Shown: positions 1-7,188 of the stretch, piece after piece
Position numbering within the stretch: position 1 is the first letter of the stretch
Layout: every line of letters starts with the position of its first letter
Assembly: GCA_028565635.1 (NCBI GenBank)
Contig: JAOXYB010023981.1
Location: forward strand, 1 to 16,372
Reading direction: 5' to 3'
Length of the DNA: 16,372 nt
Source: Phoronis ovalis
Taxonomy: Eukaryota > Phoronida > Phoronidae
Notes under the pieces: generated by a model
The model's input: only the letters and a program-made list of their open reading frames with translations
Databases searched by the model: none
What the model was told of the DNA's origin: nothing
Position numbers and translations under genes: made by a program

Positions 1-1
1 C

Positions 2-247
2 AAAGATGGCTTTACAACTACAGAAACTACATCATATGATGGGCATCTGTCTGCACCCGCAGACCTCTTGTTTAAACAAAGTACACACAGTATTCTGACA
101 CAATACATAGCTTTCTTGTATCATGAGGGGTGTTCCAGCCAGAACATGAGAGGGGCAAGGCACGTAATTTTTTCGATGGCTGGCTGTTATAGCATGACAG
201 TATTATACAGTGGACAACGCAATTTTTATTTATGGATAGAGGTGTAA
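2..247 (+). other. Unassigned open frame at the left edge
   Basis: The plus-strand frame starting at base 2 stays open for 81 codons up to a TAA at 245-247, which is long for sequence this AT-rich. It reads as a mixed-composition peptide (for example SYDGHLSAPADLL and ILTQYIAFLYHEGCSSQ) and could be the 3' end of an exon entering from the left. I recognise no family, see no start codon that must be used, and see no clear splice acceptor. A chance open frame remains quite possible. The minus strand here also has an 80-codon frame (72-314) that looks random. Confidence 0.2.
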
Positions 248-871
248 GAAAAGTGCCTTTCACTTTCCAATACAATTTTTTTAGAAAGGTACACTCAAAT
301 AAACAGCTCAGCATGGCAAACAGTATTTTGTTTTAAGTTTGAGATGACGGTCTTTTACACAACATGTATCCATATAACTTGGTAAAACTATTGCTTACTT
401 GTAGAACCTTTGCATAATTACCTTGTTGTTATAAGAAATAGCCACCATGTCTCCTTCAGACAAACATGCGAATTGACGTAAAGCTTGTTCTAAGCTGAAA
501 TATTGTCAAGGACAATACATACAGGAAACACTGATGCACTGAATCTATAATTTACAGAGCAAATCCCTGTTTAGAGCCTATAAAAGTTTATCCCAAATAA
601 ATGTGTCATCTTTCAAATGATTTAAAAGTGTGATTTTGTGACCAAATATTTTTGAAACTTTAATTATTGTAATTATAAAATAATTAACTAATCAGGAGTA
701 ACTGATCCAAATGACCGATAAGGAAAATTCTTTACAGAAATATTCTCTATAAGATCCATGAGCCGTCATTAGTGTTTATTGTAATAATACATAATATAAT
801 TACAGAAAACTATGAGGCATCAATTATTACCGTTATTAGAGCTTCCCCATTTCTGCATTGTTACGGTTTAT
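248..871. other. Noncoding stretch, nothing recognised
   Basis: AT-rich sequence with stops in all frames. I see no exon, RNA gene or repeat that I can support. It may be intergenic or intron of a gene continuing to the left. Confidence 0.5.
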
Positions 872-1000
872 TAATTGTGTATGACCTTGAGCTGTTGGGG
901 TATACTAATTGTGTATGACCTTGAGCTGTTGGGGTATACTAATCGTGTATGACCTTGAGCAGTTAGGATATACTTATTGCATAAGATCTAGAGCTGTTTT
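872..1000. repeat. 34-bp tandem repeat, about 3.8 copies
   Basis: Units start at 872, 906, 940 and 974, exactly 34 bp apart. Copies 1 and 2 are almost identical (core gtatgaccttgagctgttgg), copy 3 has a few substitutions and copy 4 is clearly decayed (core cataagatctagagctg). The gradient from perfect to diverged suggests a small satellite still growing at its left side. No known element is recognised. Confidence 0.9.
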
Positions 1001-1747
1001 CTAAGTTACGACTACTAATTAGTAATCCGATAATAAAAGGAGTACTTCCAAGTTTCTAATACTTAGCAATCATGAAGACATTAAGTTGTGCAGCAACGTT
1101 TTTTAAAACTCAGTTTTTTCATCATGGTTAAATAAATCAGTAATGTAGGTAACAACCTAGTATATAACTATCAAACTGATACTATCATGCTGGGAGTAAC
1201 AACAGTTATCAGTGAACAATGTCTGTCTGCATCATGCAATGATTGACCAGTAAACTGGTATGTGTTCATTTTATTGTCTTTTACTAACCTGTGCACATAG
1301 CATGTTAAATTACTAGTTCAGGTGCCACTGCATTAATTTGTAAATACAGTACATCATAGGTGACATCTCAAATACCACTAATGACTGTGACTAGAGTTTG
1401 TACATAAATATTGAAAACTTAATAACAACCAAACAGCTTTTATCAAACAGAATCCTATTAACTGCCCAACTTCCTGTCTTTTAAAAAACTTTGCCAGACT
1501 TGATAGATTAAAAAAATGAATTTCCAACAAATTAATTGCTAGCAGTGACAAATAGCGCACTTCTAAAGCTTCTATATCAAAAGAATGTTGACATTATAGC
1601 TGAAAATTTGTACATGTTAAGGGTATAATGACATAAATTAAGGCACGGCGGCAATGTATAACATAGGAACTAACTCAGCTTTTACTGTCGTCTGCCCAGT
1701 ATGTACTGTATGACATTTAAACTAATTTCCCATAAACCTAGCTGGGA
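1001..1747. other. Noncoding stretch upstream of the GPCR
   Basis: AT-rich, no recognisable exon on either strand. A 60-codon minus-strand frame at 1378-1560 is leucine-rich but resembles nothing I know and has no supporting splice signals. I looked here for the missing UFD1 C-terminal exons on the minus strand and did not find them. Confidence 0.5.
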
Positions 1748-1789
1748 TATATAAAACAACCAATTAAATACAATCTTTACCATTCAGTT
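1748..1789 (+). promoter_or_regulatory. Possible TATA box and initiator for the GPCR gene
   Basis: A TATATAAAA string at 1748-1756 is followed by TCAGTT at 1784-1789, which matches the metazoan initiator. TATA-to-initiator spacing is a few bases longer than usual. Transcription starting near 1786 would give a 5' leader of about 190 nt before the ATG at 1978. In an AT-rich genome such matches arise by chance, so this is only a candidate. Confidence 0.3.
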
Positions 1790-1977
1790 GAGAGAACTGT
1801 CTTTAATGACAAAAATCACATTCTTGGTGGATGTCAGAAGACAATATATGTATATAGGCCCAGTTAAGAATTATTTTGAGAAATTTCGTGCATGTATCGA
1901 CAATATCATTAATAAAAGTTTTTATTGTGAAAAACTTTTATACAAAGGTACTTTTCATTTGTGACTTCTTTTTTAAT

Positions 1978-3006
1978 ATGCATGCAAGCATTACTTTGGA
2001 GGACTTTGATACAAGAAATTCATCCCTGGAAACATCCACTACTAATGATGACATCATACCATCTGAAGACAATGTGAAAACTGTGGTTCAATCATTAAGT
2101 GTTGCATTCATCATTATGGGAGTGGTAGGCAACTTTACGGCCATGCTAGTTTTCTGCACGAAAAAGAAATCCTCATCAGTCATTTATTTCATGACGATAA
2201 CATTAGCCGACTTGTTAACACAACTGTTGTCACTTCCCATAGGCTACGTACAGAATGCTCTCTGGCCCGAGGGGATGGGTTGGGTATGTGCAGTCAATGT
2301 CATTTTGCTAGGAACTTGTCAGTGGACTTCAGTGTGGACACTAAGCGCTTTATCTATTGATCGTCTAATTGCTGTGAGTAATCCATTAAAAGACAAAATC
2401 TATTGCACAAAGAAGCGTGCTGTTTTGACCACCTTGGGTATTGTAATAATATGCTTTGGAGCGCACTGTCCTTATTTCTGGACATTTAGGATTAAGGACC
2501 AAATATGCATCTCTGGAGACGCTGGACCATACAGCTTTCACAATATCAAAATATGGACAAATATTGTGCTGTATTCTGGCTTACCATCAGTAATTATTTT
2601 GCTTTCGAACATGGCCATCATAAAAAGCCTATTACAACGCAATCAAGAGCTACAACGAGAAAATAATGTTCAAAACCGCCAGTTACTCCTTCTATTGGTA
2701 GCTATGTCCATTTTTTTCATAGCATGTACCATAAGTTATACCATCAGTAATGTACTACTGCGCATACAAACTCGTGACTATTCAAATTTGCTGCCTTATC
2801 TATTTCGTGACTTGAATCACGCAGGAAACTTTTATCTATATATGTTAAGTGGCTCAACTTTTCGTTCAGACTTGAAGAAGATATTTAGACAATGCTGTTG
2901 TTGCATCAGAAGACAAACTAGTGGTACCACTCAACCTGCCATATCATTAACCAGCATTAATTTTATAACTACAACAATTTCAGACAATAGCATTAATGCC
3001 AGATAA
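1978..3006 (+). CDS. Class A (rhodopsin-like) G-protein-coupled receptor, single exon
   Basis: A 342-residue seven-helix membrane receptor, probably at the plasma membrane and coupled to a heterotrimeric G protein; the ligand is unknown. The frame is open from 1876, but the first in-frame ATG is at 1978, so I start there. The short acidic N-terminus has an NSS glycosylation site (residues 14-16). Helix 1 carries GN (51-52), helix 2 LADLL with Asp78, and helix 3 starts with Cys104 and ends in DRL (128-130) instead of DRY. Cys177 in loop 2 can pair with Cys104. Helix 5 has Pro203, helix 6 lacks the CWxP motif, and helix 7 has NFYLY (284-288) in place of NPxxY. An amphipathic helix 8 is followed by four cysteines (306-309), likely palmitoylated. 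The overall style resembles the large intronless peptide-receptor-like families of molluscs and annelids. It lies antisense to UFD1 and may be nested in a UFD1 intron. Confidence 0.9.
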   Translation: MHASITLEDFDTRNSSLETSTTNDDIIPSEDNVKTVVQSLSVAFIIMGVVGNFTAMLVFCTKKKSSSVIYFMTITLADLLTQLLSLPIGYVQNALWPEGMGWVCAVNVILLGTCQWTSVWTLSALSIDRLIAVSNPLKDKIYCTKKRAVLTTLGIVIICFGAHCPYFWTFRIKDQICISGDAGPYSFHNIKIWTNIVLYSGLPSVIILLSNMAIIKSLLQRNQELQRENNVQNRQLLLLLVAMSIFFIACTISYTISNVLLRIQTRDYSNLLPYLFRDLNHAGNFYLYMLSGSTFRSDLKKIFRQCCCCIRRQTSGTTQPAISLTSINFITTTISDNSINAR

Positions 3007-3017
3007 TAGTGACATTA

Positions 3018-3066
3018 AGGTCAAAATTGACCTTTGACCTCAATGCTATATCTCAAAATTGAGGTC
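3018..3066. promoter_or_regulatory. Cluster of nuclear-receptor-type half-sites with foldback
   Basis: Directly after the GPCR stop codon lie AGGTCA (3018-3023), TGACCT (3028-3033) and TGACCT (3035-3040). The last two form a perfect direct repeat with one-base spacing (DR1, the RXR/HNF4/COUP-TF type). The first two form an inverted repeat with a four-base spacer. A 9-bp arm GACCTCAAT (3036-3044) pairs perfectly with 3058-3066 around a 13-nt loop. It may be an enhancer element or a 3'UTR hairpin; function is inferred from motif only. Confidence 0.35.
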
Positions 3067-3260
3067 GCCGTTAACAGTCCAAATGACATTTTAGTAGACT
3101 ACTTAAATCTACATCTACGTCAAATTTCTAATTCCTATGACAAAAGATGAAAAATTTATTCTCAATCAAAGTGACGCCACAATGTTACCAGCATCATACA
3201 ACAATGATAACTATGATCAGGTATTTATTGACCGATAAATCTTTGCGTCTGTAATGTGGT

Positions 3261-3429
3261 GGAGTAAAACTACAAGAAATGATGAATTTAAACTGGAGCA
3301 AAATTACAAGAAATGATGAATTTAAACTGGAGTAAAATTACAAGAAATGATGAATTTAAACTGGAGTAAAATTATAAGAAATAATGAATTTAAACTGTAA
3401 TAAAATATAAGAAATCAGGAGTTTAAACT
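3261..3429. repeat. 34-bp tandem repeat, 5 copies
   Basis: Units start at 3261, 3295, 3329, 3363 and 3397, spaced exactly 34 bp. The core is caagaaatgatgaatttaaa. The first three are nearly identical, the fourth has three changes and the fifth is 33 bp and diverged. An AATAAA at 3399-3404 in the last unit could serve as a polyadenylation signal for the GPCR mRNA. The unit sequence is unrelated to the 34-bp array at 872. Confidence 0.9.
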
Positions 3430-4026
3430 GTAAAATATTTTCTTTGATTAAAAAGTAAAATATTATCTTCTTAGGAGTGTGTCTATAGTGTGATAGGAAA
3501 CCTGTATTATTATAATTAGTTATTATTGTTCAGATGGGAAATGGTCGTATTATTTTCGGCATCTGCAATTGCTAAGTTATTATTTACTAATCAAGAAAAT
3601 TCTTATTTTACTCCTTTGAGTTGTGGTTGCTCCCCCCATTCGCCCCTCAATGTTCCCTCACAACAGATATTTCTGACATCATTTTAACACGTTACAAAGA
3701 AGTAACTTGTATATACAGCAGAGCATAACTCAGAAGCCTATTGTAACAGAAATTTCCTGATTAGGCTGTTCCAACTATAAGCTATTTATATCCACTAGGT
3801 GGCATAGGGAAATGATCCCAATTCATGCTTCATCACGGATTCATGGACGACAAATTCCATAATTCAACACTGTCTTTCAATATACAAGGTGAATTCTAGG
3901 AGTGACTGGGTTCATGTCATCATCCACCTGGTGAACGCAAATACCTTACATTCAGACCTCTACAGTTTTGAGTGCGTAACCCTTTACCAACCCATACTTT
4001 CAAATGTCATAGACACTTATTAGTTA
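3430..4026. other. Noncoding stretch between GPCR and UFD1 exon 5
   Basis: No exon recognised on either strand. I looked specifically for the next UFD1 exon on the minus strand (the region equivalent to human residues following NPKAV) and found no match. It is probably UFD1 intron or 3' flank. Confidence 0.5.
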
Positions 4027-4078
4027 TTAGAGTTTTGCACTGCTAGCTATTTTTGAACACAATTCATCAAAAGGATAC

Positions 4079-4209
4079 ACAGCTTTAGGATTTGTAATAT
4101 CTAAAAAGTCTGATGACTGAGGTTGGAATTTGGCAAACGTCGCTACTGGCAAAGAAACATTTTCCAACGACACCATGCCACCTTCATCTAGAAGTAGATT
4201 TTGCATCAT
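4079..4209 (-). CDS. UFD1: UFD1 coding exon 5 (3' boundary uncertain)
   Basis: Acceptor ttttttcag. It encodes [11 protein letters not shown] to [13 protein letters not shown]. The expected next residues (human LENAL) are absent, so the exon must end near 4079-4081. Two overlapping candidates exist, gtgtat (exon end 4081) and gtatcc (exon end 4079), both weak compared with the gtaag donors of the other exons. Read-through would add about 18 unrelated residues and stop at 4027-4029. Confidence 0.88.
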
Positions 4210-6720
4210 CTGAAAAAACATAGAAGACCACTAACATAAGTAATGGCAAAACATGGTATAAACTAGGATATATAAAACTCTAACTCTTAGAGTTTTATAT
4301 ATCCTAGGCATAAATTATCAAAACCCTTTCTTGTTCAGTAGTATTTTTAAGTTTTGTCCACCAGGGAGATTATGACAGAATCAAGATTTAGGATAATTAT
4401 AAAAAAATCTACATTGGATACTTTAATGTTAATTAATAATGAACCAAATAATTTGTACAATTTTTTATTACGTAAAGCCAAAAGCACATAAATTATTGGG
4501 TAACCCAATTTTAATTAGTTTTGAGACTGCCTGTCCAATATTAAAGTTCGATACAACAATTAATCAGAATGATTTATGACTCAGATTGCAGCAAATAAGA
4601 AAGCTTACCCAATATGTTAAATAGAGTCGAGTGAGTATGGAAGCTTACCCAATATGGTAAGTAAAGTGAATAGGAAAGCAATGGTAAGCAGAATGAATAT
4701 GGAATCTTACCCAATATGGTAAATAGATCCTGCCTTCTTCAGCTATGAACTCTAAAACACCACAGTGTGTTTCTCTGTCTCTTCTACCATTTTTCAGTTT
4801 AAATAACATCGGGTACTGGATGTTTAGTCTTGCTAAAAGAATAATTATCTTTCTGCATTTCTATGAGAAATAATCCGGGAATGGATTGCTCGATTGCTAG
4901 CTGTTGCTTTCTGCAACCTACACCAATGTTTGTTATGCCACTGTGATTAGTAATGGGTAAAATTGATAAATATAAGTTAGACTCTTTAATACATAGCTAA
5001 ATATAAATGCTATAGTAAGTTAACGAATAGTAATCATAATAAAATCTAGCGGAATACAGCTAAACAATAGGTTAATGACCTTCATCCTTCTGATTAAAGG
5101 TATTGTTAGAGTAGCAATATGCATGATGCACCTGTTGGTTTCATAACTCCTTGTGTTACTTACTTAGTCTGTCAAGAGATGATGGTGGCATAATGACTGT
5201 AAAAGAGATTTAAAACAAATAATTATTAAGAATATACTACTTAACAGCAAAACTACTTAGATTCCATTATTATTGGAATTGTAACAATTCAAAAATATGC
5301 AATAACAATAACCAGATAGCTGGAAGTATACACTATCAGCAAGATCATCCATATTGTCACGCAATATCTAGCATGTTTGAGCTGCTTACAAAAATGTCAC
5401 TCACATGAAGATACTTACTTTTTCCACCTCTTTCGACTTCTTTTCTTTCAGGGCCGGGCAGCATGGATACCGAATAGCATTTGTAGTTTTCCTTAAACGT
5501 TCCCGGGAATTCCCCAGGGAACATTTGTCCAAAACTAAACTGAAATAAAAAATATATTGCATATTCTGTAACATGGCAGTATATGTGGGATGGGGTAATT
5601 ACTACCTAAAATTTTGTAATGAGAAATCTATATCATGCACTGTGTTGCACAGCTTTTGGGCTGTGTCACTACCTGTAACAGCTAACTGCAACTAAGATTG
5701 GTAGGGTAGTTCATCAACTTACTAAATAGCATCTTTATCTTCGCTGCTCCTACTACTATCATGTGATTCACTTCCTTCCAAATTATATTTATAATAATTA
5801 AATCTACTGGTAGTGGCTATGAATTAATATAAATTATTTGTATGTGTGTGTGTATGTGTGTACGTAATTTTTATTATATATAAATAAATATAAAATTATA
5901 TTCTACAGAGCCATAGGCAAGCGATAGTTAGCCCGGAGGGGTACTCAAGTTATTTGTTGGTGGGGGTGTGGAGCCCAGTTGAAAATTTTGGATCGTATAC
6001 TTTTTGCTGTATTTGTTTGGATTGCTAAGTAAGTAAAGATATTTAAAAATTTAGATTGCTACCCACTGCTTACAACAAATAATTTGGATTAATTTTAGGT
6101 TTGTATCCGTAAATAAATTTTGGAATTTGGTCTGTATCAGTCAGTTTGCGTAAAAATGGATTGCTATACTCAAATATCTTAAAATTTTGGATTGCTACCC
6201 TAAATTTCAAAAAATTTGGATTGGGCTTGCTACTACAAGCTAACATTTTGGGTTGGGTTCCGCGGCACATCCCCGTAGTCAAAAAACCTTGAGTACCCCC
6301 GAGGACCACCCGGGATAGTCGGGTCATGAAGCTAAGGCTACAGCTAGAGCTATTAATTACTAACCATAGCCATATAGGCATAGGCCCAAATAAAAATTAA
6401 TGCCTGCGGTTACAAACTACAGACTTTGATTATTTTTTTTAGTAAAAGACATACTATATAATTACATAGTATGATTTAGTTGACTATGAATTATGATTCA
6501 GGTATGAACTTAATGAAGATTGAAGTAATGAGTATGACTATGACTAGTATGACTTAGTATATAAACTGAGTATTACTAGTTACTAACTTACTATTAAAGT
6601 TAGTATGACTATGAGTAGGGTATGAGTTTAAATATTCCATTTAGTCTCAGTTAGATAACAAAGGAAATTCTACGCATTAGAAGCCCTTGTATGCGATATA
6701 TTGTATACTGTACTTACCAT
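4079..6720 (-). CDS. UFD1: UFD1, ubiquitin recognition factor in ER-associated degradation (5' part: coding exons 1-5)
   Basis: UFD1 pairs with NPL4 as cofactor of the p97/VCP ATPase. Together they extract ubiquitinated proteins from the ER membrane and from chromatin, including the terminated CMG helicase that contains CDC45. Coding exons on the minus strand are 6720-6718, 5539-5419, 5196-5164, 4832-4711 and 4209 to about 4079, about 136 residues joined in consistent phase (0, 1, 1, 0). They align along the human protein without gaps in order: FSFGQMF start, [51 protein letters not shown] and [13 protein letters not shown]. This covers most of the N-terminal double-psi-barrel ubiquitin-binding domain. 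The C-terminal half, with the p97- and NPL4-binding motifs, is not in the window. It is divergent from CDC45, as in human. Confidence 0.93.
4263..4307. repeat. Perfect 21-bp inverted repeat with 3-nt loop
   Basis: Left arm 4263-4283 (ctaggatatataaaactc...) is the exact reverse complement of 4287-4307, with only CTC between them. It lies in UFD1 intron 4, 54 bp upstream of exon 5 in the sense of transcription. It would fold into a mismatch-free 45-nt hairpin in RNA of either strand. Confidence 0.95.
4601..4722 (-). repeat. Tandemly multiplied splice donor of UFD1 exon 4
   Basis: The motif CATATTGG-gtaag on the minus strand occurs at the true exon 4 end (donor 4710) and again with donors at 4648 and 4608. 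A fourth copy with an internal deletion lies at about 4660-4690. Copies share about 35 bp, including exon bases TTTACCATATTGG and intron bases gtaagcttcc. Using donor 4648 shifts the frame and gives a stop at the exon 5 junction. Using donor 4608 keeps the frame but includes a TAA. Confidence 0.85.
4711..4832 (-). CDS. UFD1: UFD1 coding exon 4
   Basis: 122 nt, acceptor tcttttag, donor gtaaga. It encodes [12 protein letters not shown], then HCGVLEF and YLPYW, closely matching the human protein. Its last bases and donor are tandemly repeated downstream (see the repeat at 4601-4722). Confidence 0.93.
5164..5196 (-). CDS. UFD1: UFD1 coding exon 3 (33-nt microexon)
   Basis: Acceptor tttacag, donor gtaagt. 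It encodes only [11 protein letters not shown] with one split codon at each end, exactly filling the gap between exon 2 (phase 1) and exon 4. The size predicted from the human alignment before searching was 33 nt, which is what is found. Confidence 0.9.
   Translation of the reverse strand, partial: SLCHHHLLTD
5419..5539 (-). CDS. UFD1: UFD1 coding exon 2
   Basis: 121 nt, acceptor tttcag and donor gtaagt, ending in phase 1. It encodes 40 residues from FSFGQMF to EVERGGK, matching the start of the UFD1 domain (human CFSVSML is here CYSVSML). The segment [12 protein letters not shown] is lineage-specific in sequence. Confidence 0.92.
5839..5862. repeat. TG-rich microsatellite
   Basis: A short run of TG/TATG units inside UFD1 intron 1, followed by an AT-rich simple stretch to about 5900. 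Confidence 0.8.
5932..6314. mobile_element. MITE-like nonautonomous element with terminal inverted repeats
   Basis: The left end cccggaggggtactcaag (5932-5949) matches the reverse complement of the right end (6288-6314) over GGGGTACTCAAG, with an 8-9 bp insertion near the right tip. The flanks share GATAGT (5923-5928 and 6314-6319), a possible imperfect target duplication. Internally, TTGGATTGCT-like units recur near 6019, 6052, 6157, 6188 and 6218. From memory, GGGGTACTC ends with a CCGCGGCACA block near one end resemble a widespread unclassified repeat of aquatic invertebrates. A 103-codon minus-strand frame inside it is not a gene. Confidence 0.6.
6465..6635. repeat. Degenerate AGTATGACT-type simple repeat
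   Basis: The words agtatgact, gactatga and tagtatga recur many times between 6465 and 6635 in UFD1 intron 1 near its 5' end. It is an eroded low-complexity tract; no clean period remains. Confidence 0.5.
6718..6720 (-). CDS. UFD1: UFD1 coding exon 1 (start codon only)
   Basis: The minus strand reads ATG directly followed by the strong donor gtaagt (6717-6712). Joined to the FSFG of exon 2, this gives a start matching the MFSF of human UFD1. The rest of exon 1 is 5'UTR to the right of 6720, and its start is not visible. The call depends on the fit of phase and homology rather than on coding length. Confidence 0.75.
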
Positions 6721-7137
6721 ATTTAGTTCTTTGACCTTACCAGTTCTGTCAAAAAGAAATTATGGGATTTTAAACTGACAGTATACTCAGATGACTGGAC
6801 AAAATGCAAGTAAAATATTTATTATCTTGGCACATTGAAAACATTGTAAAACTCAAAATCATTTTCTGTACATTTAAATAAAACGTAAATATAACTAATG
6901 TCAAATTTAAAATCAGATTATATTTTGATAGTTATTTGTTTATGTGATGAAATGGCAATTTATACAACAAAACATTTTACATGAGCAGAAAATTGCGTGG
7001 TATGATAATGTTAAGAGGGTAACCTCAACCAATCAGAATTCAGAGCTCCAATTTCCGCTTACCTCTACGCGCCATAATCAAAACTCAAAACAATTGTTAT
7101 CAAGAATTTCTTTAATAATTCTAAACATTTAGTGATA
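6721..7137. promoter_or_regulatory. Shared divergent promoter region of UFD1 and CDC45
   Basis: Only 417 bp separate the two start codons, so both core promoters and 5'UTRs must lie here. CCAATCAG (7029-7036) is a perfect NF-Y CCAAT box. An ACGCGCC string (7067-7073) with TTTCCGC just before it (7052-7058) resembles E2F-type sites, the usual control of S-phase genes such as CDC45. These sites are 65-110 bp upstream of the CDC45 ATG. No TATA box is convincing, and no CpG-rich block is present. Confidence 0.6.
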
Positions 7138-7188
7138 ATGTTTGTAAAAGATATACGGAAGGATTTCTATGATACAGTCCAACATCAC
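7138..7188 (+). CDS. CDC45: CDC45 coding exon 1
   Basis: Encodes residues 1-17, MFVKDIRKDFYDTVQHH, matching human MFVSDFRKEFYEVVQ. Donor gtaagt, phase 0. Adenine at -3 gives a reasonable start context. Confidence 0.95.

Noticed and set aside
872-1000. CRISPR-like array
   Set aside because: Units are contiguous 34-bp tandem copies with no unique spacers, in an animal genome.
1378-1560. 60-codon minus-strand frame as a UFD1 C-terminal exon
   Set aside because: No similarity to the UFD1 C-terminal half and no fitting splice sites.
1876-1977. 34-residue N-terminal extension of the GPCR
   Set aside because: The frame is open, but the codon at 1876 is TTG; the first ATG is at 1978, and the extension adds an atypical hydrophobic stretch.
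6070-6381. 103-codon minus-strand frame
   Set aside because: It lies almost wholly inside the MITE-like element and reads as translated internal repeats ([16 protein letters not shown]), not a protein family.
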